From positions 1 to 64,000 of the forward strand of contig JAFZVE010000012.1 of assembly GCA_017617995.1 (NCBI GenBank): a stretch of 64,000 nt of DNA, given 5' to 3'. The translations under genes and the position numbers were made by a program. The notes beneath the pieces were generated by a model, which was given only the letters and a program-made list of their open reading frames with translations, was not told the DNA's origin and did not search any database. The stretch is from Clostridiales bacterium (lineage in GTDB: Bacteria; Bacillota; Clostridia; Saccharofermentanales; Saccharofermentanaceae). Positions 9,272 through 17,239 of this stretch are shown here, piece after piece (position 1 is the stretch's first letter; each line of letters starts with the position of its first letter).

Positions 9272-9350
9272 AAAGTCGGAAAAACTGTTCCGGAGCGATT
9301 CCGCAGGGCTAATGCCCGAGGACCAGCGACGGAACTTTTTTCCGACTTTT
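9272..9350 (-). terminator. Conserved-loop hairpin, copy 2 (minus-strand orientation)
   Basis: The outer stem is formed by 9272-9292 and 9330-9350. Read on the minus strand, the loop strands are TCGCTGGTCCTC and TGCGGAATCGCTC around a GGGC-ATTA-GCCC hairpin. Both flanks are rich in A on one side and T on the other, so it could act in either direction. No minus-strand gene is evident upstream of it, which makes its orientation odd. Confidence 0.7.
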
Positions 9351-9394
9351 TCGGGCTTTTCAGGTGCTTGCGCAGGCCGTCATGAATTTTTGTC

Positions 9395-9422
9395 TTGATA
9401 TTCTCAAATCCCGTGCTAGAAT
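9395..9422 (+). promoter_or_regulatory. Promoter of the zinc-ribbon-like gene
   Basis: TTGATA (9395-9400), a 16-base spacer and TAGAAT (9417-9422) preceded by TGC (extended -10), about 60 bases before the ATG at 9482. Confidence 0.65.
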
Positions 9423-9481
9423 AGTTGTATATTGGGTCAAAATCCCGATAGGACAAGGACAAAGGGGTTGTTTTTAGTAGT

Positions 9482-10000
9482 ATGCCGACTGTAATCAGAA
9501 ACAAGAAGATTGAGAATCGAGGCAGAAAAGTCAAGGACATTAAGGATGAGCGTTTTGGTCATCTGGTCGCGATCGAGGAGACGCCGGAGAGATTTAATGG
9601 CAAGGTAATCTGGCTGTGCCGCTGCGACTGCGGGAATACCATCAAGATCACGTCCCACCGGCTTCTTCACACAGAGATCAGTAACTGCTTCGATGAGAAT
9701 TGCCCGTATAGGGATACCACGCGCAAAGCACTGAAGGAAGAGGATTTCTCTGGGGAGACACGGCGATGCTCCTCTGCGATGGCAGATATTACAGGTCAGG
9801 TCTTTGGTGAACTGACTGCGGAGTCGATGACGGGGATCAAAAGCGGGAAGAATCTGCAGTGGTACTGCCGTTGCAGCTGCGGAAAGCAGATCAAGGTTTT
9901 TGAAAGAGATCTGATCCGCGGCGTCAAGGTGAATTGCGGTTCGACGAACCACCGCCCGGGTATGCCGCGTATCACGCCGAAAAAAGGGAAAAACTCCTAA
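9482..10000 (+). CDS. Putative zinc-ribbon-like protein with duplicated CxC-C modules
   Basis: A 172-residue basic protein built from two similar units. Each has 'D-ERFGHLVA' or 'GQVFGELTA', then a Trp/Tyr and a Cys cluster ('WLCRCDCGN' about residue 42; 'WYCRCSCGK' about residue 124), then a further Cys. The units resemble the short 'GxxFGrLtv...W-C-CdCG' modules found in phage and bacterial HNH/AP2-associated proteins, which suggests nucleic-acid binding; no nuclease motif is visible. It has its own promoter and only a weak ribosome site (AAGGGG 15 bases upstream). Function unknown. Confidence 0.7.
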   Translation: MPTVIRNKKIENRGRKVKDIKDERFGHLVAIEETPERFNGKVIWLCRCDCGNTIKITSHRLLHTEISNCFDENCPYRDTTRKALKEEDFSGETRRCSSAMADITGQVFGELTAESMTGIKSGKNLQWYCRCSCGKQIKVFERDLIRGVKVNCGSTNHRPGMPRITPKKGKNS

Positions 10001-10080
10001 ACAGTTCTGGATATTTTGCGAAGACCTCGTTTGAAAAATGCATAATCGTAAAGATTTTTATTCATAGAAGTATTTCCAAC

Positions 10081-10113
10081 TATTCTTCGAAAGTGTAAAA
10101 TTGACGAAGAATA
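10081..10113. repeat. Inverted repeat in the glmM leader
   Basis: Perfect 9-bp arms TATTCTTCG (10081-10089) and CGAAGAATA (10105-10113) are separated by 15 bases. They end a few bases before the glmM ribosome site, so a hairpin here could affect translation; alternatively it is an operator. Confidence 0.6.
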
Positions 10114-10134
10114 CAAAGTAGAGGAGTATTATCT

Positions 10135-11511
10135 ATGGGTAAGTATTTTGGTACAGATGGATTCCGCGGAAAGGCCGGTGTCGTACTTACAGCGGAGCAT
10201 GCTTTTAAGACGGGTCGATTCCTCGGTTGGTACTATTCGCAACAGCACCTGAATTCCGGATCTTCGACAACTGCTAAGATCGTCATCGGAAAGGATACAC
10301 GTCGTTCTTCGTATATGTTTGAAAATGCATTGGCATCAGGCATCGTTTCTTCGGGCGCTGATGCCTATTTATTACATGTAACGACTACGCCGTGTGTCAG
10401 CTATATCACGAGAACAGAGGAGTTCGATTGTGGTGTGATGGTCTCGGCCAGCCATAATCCGTATTACGATAACGGTATCAAGCTGATGAACTTCGAAGGC
10501 GAGAAGATGGACGACGATCTGCAGGACCAGATTGAGAAGTACATCGACGGGGAGATCGAAGAACTCCCGTACGCTTCTGAAGATAAGATCGGTAAGACGG
10601 TCGACTATTATTCCGGAAGAAACCGCTACATCGGCTATCTGGTCGGTCTTGCCAAGCAGTCCTTCGAGAAGCATAAGGTAGGTCTCGATTGCGCAAACGG
10701 CAGTTCCTGGATGATCGGCCGTGCGGTTTTCGATGCGCTCGGAGCGAAGACTTATGTCATCAACAACACACCGGATGGTGTCAACATCAACACAAACTGC
10801 GGCTCCACACACATTGAAGGCCTGCAGAAGTTTGTAATCGGAAATAAACTCGATGTAGGATTTGCTTTCGACGGTGATGCGGACAGATGCCTCGCAGTAG
10901 ACGAAAATGGTGAGATCGTTAACGGCGACAAGATCATGTACATCTGCAGTAAGTACATGAAGGAAAAGGGCGAGCTCGATAACAACACAGTCGTTACAAC
11001 GATCATGAGTAACTTCGGACTTTATAAGGCTCTCGATGAAGCAGGTATTGCTTATGAGAAGACAGCCGTAGGTGACCGTTATGTTTATGAGAACATGAAA
11101 GAGAACGGCCACATGATCGGAGGCGAGCAGTCTGGCCACGTCATCTTCAGAAAACATGCACACACCGGTGACGGTGTGCTCACTGCCATCATGCTAATGA
11201 GTGTCCTCATCGATACGAATCTGCCGCTTTCCCTTCTTGCCAAGGGCTGCGATATGTATCCGCAGGTCCTCAAGAATGTCGTGGTTGACGATAAGGATGG
11301 AACTCTTGCCGATCCGGCTGTACAGGCTCAGGTAGAGGCTTGCACTGCAGAACTCGGTGACAATGGCCGTGTTCTTCTCAGAAAGAGCGGCACGGAGCCG
11401 GTACTTCGTGTCATGTCTGAAGCCGGCACGATCGAAGAGTGTGAGAAGCAGGTGGATGCCATCATCGCTTCTATGGAAAAGAGCGGACATCTTGTGGAGG
11501 TAAAGAAATAA
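10135..11511 (+). CDS. glmM: Phosphoglucosamine mutase
   Basis: A 458-residue enzyme interconverting glucosamine-6-phosphate and glucosamine-1-phosphate for UDP-GlcNAc synthesis. Family signatures are the N-terminal 'YFGTDGFRG', the phosphoserine loop 'SASHNP' (about residue 103), the metal loop 'DGDADR' (about 246), 'GGEQSG' (about 330) and the phosphate-binding 'RKSGTEP' (about 419). GAGGAG precedes the ATG. It overlaps the next gene by one base, and nagB follows, so the three form an amino-sugar cluster. The GlmM assignment rests on the N-terminal motif and context; a phosphomannomutase is less likely. Confidence 0.92.
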   Translation: MGKYFGTDGFRGKAGVVLTAEHAFKTGRFLGWYYSQQHLNSGSSTTAKIVIGKDTRRSSYMFENALASGIVSSGADAYLLHVTTTPCVSYITRTEEFDCGVMVSASHNPYYDNGIKLMNFEGEKMDDDLQDQIEKYIDGEIEELPYASEDKIGKTVDYYSGRNRYIGYLVGLAKQSFEKHKVGLDCANGSSWMIGRAVFDALGAKTYVINNTPDGVNINTNCGSTHIEGLQKFVIGNKLDVGFAFDGDADRCLAVDENGEIVNGDKIMYICSKYMKEKGELDNNTVVTTIMSNFGLYKALDEAGIAYEKTAVGDRYVYENMKENGHMIGGEQSGHVIFRKHAHTGDGVLTAIMLMSVLIDTNLPLSLLAKGCDMYPQVLKNVVVDDKDGTLADPAVQAQVEACTAELGDNGRVLLRKSGTEPVLRVMSEAGTIEECEKQVDAIIASMEKSGHLVEVKK

Positions 11512-12179
11512 TGTATACGATTAATGACCTTTATGATCTGACACAGACCTATCCTCAGGTTAAAGAATATCTTGGTAAATTCACCTATCCCTGGGAAGCA
11601 CTCGCAGGTATCACGGACCTGATCCTCGAGATCGGAAAGTCCCTCCCGGAAGACGAATTCGATCATCCTTCCGAGGACGTATGGATCGCCAAAGATGCAA
11701 AGGTATTTGCGACAGCATATATCGGCGGTCCGTGCATCATCGGCCACAAGACAGAAGTCCGTCAGTGTGCTTTTGTACGTGGATCGGCGCTTGTCGGTGA
11801 AGGCTGTGTAGTCGGAAACTCCACAGAACTTAAGAACGTGATCCTTTTCAACAGTGTACAGGTTCCGCATTACAACTATGTCGGCGACTCGATCCTCGGA
11901 TATAAGTCCCACATGGGTGCAGGTTCCATCACCAGTAATGTAAAGAGTGACAAGCTTCCGGTCGTCATCAAGAACGGCGATGAGCAGATCGAGACCGGCA
12001 GAAAGAAAGTCGGCGCGATGCTCGGTGATTTTGTAGAAGTCGGCTGTAACAGCGTCCTGAACCCGGGTACCGTGATCGGAAGGAATAGTAACGTCTATCC
12101 GACATCCTGCGTACGTGGTGTGATTCCGGAAAACAGCATCTACAAAGATCAGGGCAATATCGTGATCAAGAGAAAGTAA
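11511..12179 (+). CDS. Left-handed beta-helix (hexapeptide) acyltransferase-like protein, GlmU C-domain-like
   Basis: A 222-residue protein. Residues 1-65 form an alpha-helical region, followed by hexapeptide repeats ('VWIAKDAKVFATAYIGG' onward) and a GlmU-like segment 'NYVGDSILGYKSHMGAGSIT' with the conserved Gly/Ala-Gly pattern of the acetyltransferase domain. There is no pyrophosphorylase (nucleotidyltransferase) domain. Its ATG overlaps the glmM stop by one base with GGAGG just upstream, so the two are translationally coupled. An acetyltransfer to glucosamine-1-phosphate is plausible from this context but is inferred. Confidence 0.82.
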   Translation: MYTINDLYDLTQTYPQVKEYLGKFTYPWEALAGITDLILEIGKSLPEDEFDHPSEDVWIAKDAKVFATAYIGGPCIIGHKTEVRQCAFVRGSALVGEGCVVGNSTELKNVILFNSVQVPHYNYVGDSILGYKSHMGAGSITSNVKSDKLPVVIKNGDEQIETGRKKVGAMLGDFVEVGCNSVLNPGTVIGRNSNVYPTSCVRGVIPENSIYKDQGNIVIKRK

Positions 12180-12187
12180 GTGATGCG

Positions 12188-12220
12188 AAGACGCGCGTGG
12201 AAACATGCGCGTCTTTTTTT
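12188..12220 (+). terminator. Terminator after the glmM operon
   Basis: GACGCGC and GCGCGTC flank a short loop and are followed by seven T. A TATAAT box at 12232-12237 just downstream probably belongs to nagB. Confidence 0.85.
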
Positions 12221-12267
12221 ATGAAATAGCGTATAATAAGATACATATAGTACAAGGAGGTACATTT

Positions 12268-13002
12268 ATGAAAGTCATCATCGCAGAGAACTATCAGGAA
12301 GCCAGCAAGAAGGCCGCAGATATCATCGAGAAGATCGTCCGCGAGAAGCCGACATGCACACTCGGCCTCGCTACAGGCAGCAGCCCGGTAGGCATGTACG
12401 CAGAACTGGGTCGTCGTTGCAAGGAAGAGGGACTGGACTTCTCCCAGATCCATTCTGTGAATCTCGACGAGTATGTAGGTCTTGAGCCGACACACAACCA
12501 GAGCTACCGTTACTTCATGGACACCAACCTGTTCGATCTTATCAACATCGACAAGGCAAACACATATGTTGCTAAGGGTATCGGTGACGTAGAGGAAAAC
12601 CTCAAAGAGTTCAATGCTGTACTGGATAAGACAGACATCGAGATCCAGGTCCTCGGCGTAGGTCCGGATGGACACCTCGGATTCAACGAGCCGGGTCCGG
12701 TCCTCTTCGATGGCGCACATAAGGAGATCCTCGATGAGACCACGATCGATGCGAATGCCCGTTTCTTCGCTTCCCGTGACGAAGTCCCGCGCTACGCGGT
12801 AACCATGGGCATGGGTAACATCATGCGTGCCAAGGCACTCCTGATGATCATCAACGGCAACAAGAAAGATGCCGCTACCAAACTCCTCATGAATGACACC
12901 ATCGATCCGATGTGCCCGGCCACCTTCATGAGACTCCACAGAGATGCAACCGTAGTGCTCGAGAAGAAACTCGCACTGGAAATCGGATACATCAAAGAGT
13001 AA
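12268..13002 (+). CDS. nagB: Glucosamine-6-phosphate deaminase
   Basis: A 244-residue enzyme converting glucosamine-6-phosphate to fructose-6-phosphate and ammonia. Motifs: 'LGLATGSSPVGMY' (phosphate binding), 'SVNLDEYVGL' with the catalytic Asp, and 'GVGPDGHLGFNEPG' with the active-site Asp/His. AAGGAGG lies 7 bases before the ATG at 12268; an upstream in-frame start at 12205 falls inside the preceding terminator. Together with glmM it balances amino-sugar use between wall synthesis and glycolysis. A conserved-loop hairpin follows the stop. Confidence 0.95.
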   Translation: MKVIIAENYQEASKKAADIIEKIVREKPTCTLGLATGSSPVGMYAELGRRCKEEGLDFSQIHSVNLDEYVGLEPTHNQSYRYFMDTNLFDLINIDKANTYVAKGIGDVEENLKEFNAVLDKTDIEIQVLGVGPDGHLGFNEPGPVLFDGAHKEILDETTIDANARFFASRDEVPRYAVTMGMGNIMRAKALLMIINGNKKDAATKLLMNDTIDPMCPATFMRLHRDATVVLEKKLALEIGYIKE

Positions 13003-13004
13003 TC

Positions 13005-13085
13005 AGAAGCGCAAAATAAATACCTTCTCGTGCTGTCCTCGGACTTCGTCCTGCGGAGGCACGGAAGGTATTTTTTTGCGCTTCT
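13005..13085 (+). terminator. Conserved-loop terminator hairpin, copy 3
   Basis: It starts two bases after the nagB stop. A nearly perfect outer stem of about 21 bp (13005-13026 with 13065-13085, one bulge) leads to CGTGC/GCACG, then loop strands TGTCCTC and TGCGGAG, and a GGAC-TTC-GTCC hairpin. Its stem sequence is unrelated to copy 1; the loop strands are shared. Confidence 0.82.
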
Positions 13086-13186
13086 TTTTGAGAAGGGTGG
13101 GAGTGGATCGCGGCATTTCGAAAAGAAACATAGAATACCACTCAACAGAAAAGAGTCAGTATCGATAGCCCGGTTCTGTTTTGAAA

Positions 13187-13272
13187 ATACGCGCAATAAA
13201 AATCTCTCGGAGCGATTCCGCAGACGCGAAGCGTCGAGGACCAGCGACGAGAGATTTATTATGCGCGTTAAT
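13187..13272 (-). terminator. Conserved-loop terminator hairpin, copy 4
   Basis: It lies just beyond the stop of the minus-strand DUF2298 gene and in its sense orientation. The outer stem pairs 13187-13209 with 13248-13272, and CCGGTTCT/AGAACCGG (13170-13177, 13278-13285) extends it. Read on the minus strand, the loop strands are TCGCTGGTCCTC and TGCGGAATCGCTC around a GACGC-TTC-GCGTC hairpin. Confidence 0.82.
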
Positions 13273-13291
13273 TAATTAGAACCGGCAATCG

Positions 13292-16183
13292 TTACTGCAC
13301 TTTGTAAATCACCAGGCTGCCGTCGCTGGATGTGAATACGACTTTGCCGAGCTGGTTGAGACATGGGTAGTAGATGATGCCGAATTCGTCAAGTTCCATC
13401 GGACCGCAGATGACATAGGTGACGTCATAGCGGTGCAGGATCTGGAAGACTTCATTGACGTCGGTACTGGTGTAGACACGAGAGATGTCAGTCTGACGCG
13501 GCTGAATATATATCTTCGATACATCCTGCTCCGGATCAGAGACAAATTCGTCTTTGTCGTTTACGATGCCGTGGAAATGCCACAACTGTTCGTGTGTATG
13601 CCAGCCGAAGACGGTCGGAAGACCGGTGTAGGAGGAGATGATACAGCGCTCGGTATAACTGAAACCGTAGGCCTCACAGATGTTGAAGGAACCTTTGACA
13701 TTCTCGTTTATCCAGTCGATCGCCTCCTCGTAAGGAATCATGGCTCCGGCAACACGCTTTTCCGAGTTATAGAAGGTATATCTCGTCGGGACACATTCGG
13801 AGAGGTAAGCGGTACCATCAAGCCCCTTGTAATTCGAGAATTTGATTTTACCGGTACGCTGCTCGAGAGAGCGGAGTGTATAATGTCCCGGGATGAAGAG
13901 CACCAGCACGATCATGATGATCGAGACTGTCAGCCCCCAGTTGGAGAGATTGCCCTTCCGTGTCACGTGAGCCATGAAACGGAAGATGGTGTATGAGATC
14001 ACGAGAGAGAGGATGATGAAACCTGCAAATGTGAACTTGAACATGGTGTTGGCCCGCTGGTTGTCTTTGCCATAGATATCACGGACGTACATGATCTCAG
14101 GTGCCAGGAGAAGCATGAATCCGACGAAGGTCATACCGACCATGAAGATGTCGATGATCGAACGTTTGCGGAAGAATCTGCACAGCAGGAAATCACCGAA
14201 ACGGGCAAACTGGTAATCAAGCAGTGCAAAGAACGCAAGTGCCGGGGAGTGCGGTGCTGCTTTTTTGGTTTCAGAAATCTTATCCTCCTGAGGGCCTTGT
14301 GCGGAAACATAGCCTTCCTTCTTATTCTTATTGAATACGACCGGACGGGTCAGAAGAAGCGGGGCCGGGGTCAGAGGGAGCTGATTTCTGCGGTAGGCAT
14401 GACGCTCTGTAAAGACGACCAGCAGGATCAACGAAATCGGGATCAGAAGATGCATCAACCATAGGATCAGGAACTGGAACAGCGATGTGTGACGGTCTAC
14501 AAGAGAAATCTTGTTGGAGATCATATCGAACTCGAGGTTGAAAGACAGAGAGATCGTGCACGCGAGGGAGAAGAGCATGGCCATCGTAGCACCGGTCCGC
14601 GAGAAGGCGGAGGGGAAACATGTGGTCAGCACAAAAACGATTACAAAGAGTGCGATCTGAAGAACCAGATGCAGGAAGACGTTCTCGCCGAACTTGAGAT
14701 AAATACCCAGGATTCCCAGAAGCTCAAGAAGGAAGACCGCGAACCCGGAACAGGTCAGAAGGTACGACGAACGGCGTGCATAGTAGACGAGAAGTCCCAT
14801 CGCGCAGAAGACGAAGTAGATGAGGAAATCCCAGTAGTTGCACATCTGGGTGAGACCGAGAAGGAAGGCGCAGATGAAGAATTCCGGCTGGAAAAGAAAT
14901 GACATCTCGGAGACCAGACTCTTCTTGAAGTCATGGAAACCGTACATGGAAGTGCGGGCCCTCTCGGGATACCTGGCGTGGTAGACCGCGACGAAGATGA
15001 AGGCGATGATCAGAAGCACGATCGTCATGGAGACGACGTGTGCATGGAGGTCGCCGACCAGATACGAATAGAAGGGGAACTCGTGGATGGTATAGTCTGC
15101 GTGCTCTGCAAGCCCAAGATCCTTGAGGTCCGGGTTATGCCCGATAAACCGGGTGGAATTCGGATAGAAGAAGTCACCGGTCTTGCCGACGTTGATGCCG
15201 AGCTTGTTCCAGATCTTCCAGAAGAGCATCTTGTTGCCGAAGCTCTGCTCGTCATAGAAGAAGGCGTGGGAGTTGCCGAAGAGGATCGTGCAGCAGGCGG
15301 CCAGAAGACCGGCAAACGGAAGATAATGTTTGGAGACCTGACAGTCTTTCTTCTGGCGGAGTGCGTCGATGAAGAGCTGGCCGAGAGAATAGGCCGACAG
15401 GAAAGGCAGCGCGATCGAAGTACACATGGACAGTGTATAGGCGACCTCTGACCGGATCCCGAGCATCTTCGTGAGATAGGCGAAGAGATACTGGCCGTAG
15501 TAATAGTAGTTGATCGAATTGCCGGCAAGCCACGGGTCTTTGGCCGGAAGGCCGTCGTAGCGGAGCATGGAGTTCATGAAGCCGAAGTTCATGAGTTTCT
15601 CCTCGCCATTGATGTTCGGGAAGATGCCCTTGCAGAAGCATAAGCCGACCATGATGGCGATGAAGAGGGCTTCCTCCCAGAGGATATGTGCGATATTGGA
15701 GTTATCGGAAAGTGAGACCAGCGCAGCGTTTCGAAGCTTTGGGATTCCCCAGCAGGCGATGGCCAGAACGAAGAACATGATCCATGTCATCGGACGGTTG
15801 AAGGATTCCCATATCCCCAGATAGGAGATCAGCCAGACCGCACAGGTCGTGGTCAGGATACCCATACTCTTCGAAAGACCGTATCCGGTCGACACGAAAC
15901 CGCGGAAGAAGTGCGCCATAAGTGGGAATGCCGCCCAGCCGTAAATGTAGAGGAGCCCCCACCAGCAGAAGAAGTCGGCCAGATCGTTCTTGAGCAGAAC
16001 CCCGAGTGACAACGTCAGGAGTGCCGGAGATAGAAGTATGAAAAATCTCGGCAGGATGGCCCGGTAATTGATGTTCTCGAGCGTACGGGCCGTGAAGCGG
16101 TCCTTCGGAGGCTCACTGGCGTGTGCCTGACGGATAGTGCTTCCCTCCGTCTCGCTATGCGTCGTTTTCGAGTTCTTTTTCAC
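13292..16183 (-). CDS. DUF2298-type giant polytopic membrane protein
   Basis: A 963-residue, very hydrophobic protein with many membrane helices. It has the DUF2298 (Chlor_Arch_YYY) signature: a run of Tyr in 'INYYYYGQYLFAYL' near residue 222, and 'VGDLHAHV' near residue 385. A soluble C-terminal region of about 200 residues follows the last helices. Members resemble membrane glycosyltransferases that use lipid-linked donors, but no reaction is established. I start at GTG 16183 because AGGAGG lies 9 bases upstream; this overlaps the 3' end of the oxidoreductase gene by 29 bases. Third gene of the 18.57-13.29 kb operon. Confidence 0.85.
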   Translation of the reverse strand: MKKNSKTTHSETEGSTIRQAHASEPPKDRFTARTLENINYRAILPRFFILLSPALLTLSLGVLLKNDLADFFCWWGLLYIYGWAAFPLMAHFFRGFVSTGYGLSKSMGILTTTCAVWLISYLGIWESFNRPMTWIMFFVLAIACWGIPKLRNAALVSLSDNSNIAHILWEEALFIAIMVGLCFCKGIFPNINGEEKLMNFGFMNSMLRYDGLPAKDPWLAGNSINYYYYGQYLFAYLTKMLGIRSEVAYTLSMCTSIALPFLSAYSLGQLFIDALRQKKDCQVSKHYLPFAGLLAACCTILFGNSHAFFYDEQSFGNKMLFWKIWNKLGINVGKTGDFFYPNSTRFIGHNPDLKDLGLAEHADYTIHEFPFYSYLVGDLHAHVVSMTIVLLIIAFIFVAVYHARYPERARTSMYGFHDFKKSLVSEMSFLFQPEFFICAFLLGLTQMCNYWDFLIYFVFCAMGLLVYYARRSSYLLTCSGFAVFLLELLGILGIYLKFGENVFLHLVLQIALFVIVFVLTTCFPSAFSRTGATMAMLFSLACTISLSFNLEFDMISNKISLVDRHTSLFQFLILWLMHLLIPISLILLVVFTERHAYRRNQLPLTPAPLLLTRPVVFNKNKKEGYVSAQGPQEDKISETKKAAPHSPALAFFALLDYQFARFGDFLLCRFFRKRSIIDIFMVGMTFVGFMLLLAPEIMYVRDIYGKDNQRANTMFKFTFAGFIILSLVISYTIFRFMAHVTRKGNLSNWGLTVSIIMIVLVLFIPGHYTLRSLEQRTGKIKFSNYKGLDGTAYLSECVPTRYTFYNSEKRVAGAMIPYEEAIDWINENVKGSFNICEAYGFSYTERCIISSYTGLPTVFGWHTHEQLWHFHGIVNDKDEFVSDPEQDVSKIYIQPRQTDISRVYTSTDVNEVFQILHRYDVTYVICGPMELDEFGIIYYPCLNQLGKVVFTSSDGSLVIYKVQ

Positions 16184-17219
16184 GTGAAAAATCCTCCTTG
16201 ATTTTCGCGACTGTAGAATTGGCCTGTGCCACACAGGCATCCATTCTGTATTTGGAGTCCTCGGGAGAAACGGGTGTCATCGCCAGACTGCAGACGTACA
16301 GCCCTTCTACCGGCTGGATGAATTCATCGAGTGGGTGGTTGAGCGGCTTGGCGTAGCGCGTCCTGCACAGCCGCCAGGTCTTCACGGTACTGCGTGTCAT
16401 AGACGGATTCATGTACTGGAGACGCTTGAAAAACACTTTGAAAATCTCGGCGTCAGAGGCCGTCCAGAGAGGTGCGGACGTCAGATAGTTCCCGGAAAGG
16501 TAGAGAACATTGCCGCCATAACGGCGCGGTCCGACCATGCTGGTGTGCTGGATGATCCGCTGGAAAGGCTCATCATCCGGGAGCTGCCGCGAATAGCACT
16601 CTGTAAAAGGAGTCTTCGTCAGAAGCAGAAGGCAGATGTTGGCCTGATACGTCACGTCCATCAGGGAGTCGCGGAAATCCGTAGGCATATCGAGTGCGTG
16701 GGTGATATGTACGAGGTTTCTGCAGGAACCGGTATACAGGATCGTATCACACTCGATGATCGTCGAGCGCGAATCGGCAAGCACGCACGTGACGCGATAC
16801 TTAGGCCGCGAAGCATCCTCGCTTCTGGCAATCTCGGAAACGGTGTAGCCGTACTGGATGATGCCGCCTCTGTCCGTGATCTCCTGAACCAGTGCGGACA
16901 GCAGGGAGTGAAAGCCGTTGTTGAGATATCCCAGTTTCTTCCTGCTGGCTTTGCCATACCACAGGGAGTCATACCACTGCAGTTCGTCGGATAGGCCGAG
17001 ATCCTTAAGAAGAGCGATCAGGGCGCGGTCGGTTTTTCTTATGTGATGAGGGAGAAGCTCGATATACTCAGAACCGAGACGGGAACAGGCGAGCATACCA
17101 CCCGGAGTGGACTGCTGCTCGACGACCTGCACGTGGAAACCGGCCTGCGCCAGCTTGTAGGCACAGACCAGACCGGAAAGCCCGGCACCGATAACACAGA
17201 TCGAAGTTCTTCCTTCCAT
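16155..17219 (-). CDS. FAD-dependent oxidoreductase (amine oxidase/UDP-galactopyranose mutase-like)
   Basis: A 354-residue protein with an N-terminal dinucleotide-binding motif 'VIGAGLSGLVCAYKLAQAG' and the following acidic 'VVEQ'. It has a second FAD contact region at 'EGLYVCS' and an overall length like NAD(P)/FAD flavoproteins of the protoporphyrinogen oxidase/UGM superfamily. It sits between the DUF1015 gene (20-base gap) and the DUF2298 gene (overlap), so the three are one operon. A role in preparing a sugar or lipid-linked precursor for the membrane protein is my inference; the substrate is unknown. Confidence 0.82.
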   Translation of the reverse strand: MEGRTSICVIGAGLSGLVCAYKLAQAGFHVQVVEQQSTPGGMLACSRLGSEYIELLPHHIRKTDRALIALLKDLGLSDELQWYDSLWYGKASRKKLGYLNNGFHSLLSALVQEITDRGGIIQYGYTVSEIARSEDASRPKYRVTCVLADSRSTIIECDTILYTGSCRNLVHITHALDMPTDFRDSLMDVTYQANICLLLLTKTPFTECYSRQLPDDEPFQRIIQHTSMVGPRRYGGNVLYLSGNYLTSAPLWTASDAEIFKVFFKRLQYMNPSMTRSTVKTWRLCRTRYAKPLNHPLDEFIQPVEGLYVCSLAMTPVSPEDSKYRMDACVAQANSTVAKIKEDFSREKELENDA

Positions 17220-17239
17220 GGTGTTCCTCCGCTAAGCGA

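Noticed and set aside
9437-9952. Minus-strand ORF overlapping the zinc-ribbon-like gene
   Set aside because: The plus frame has Cys-rich duplicated modules and a promoter; the minus product has no pattern.
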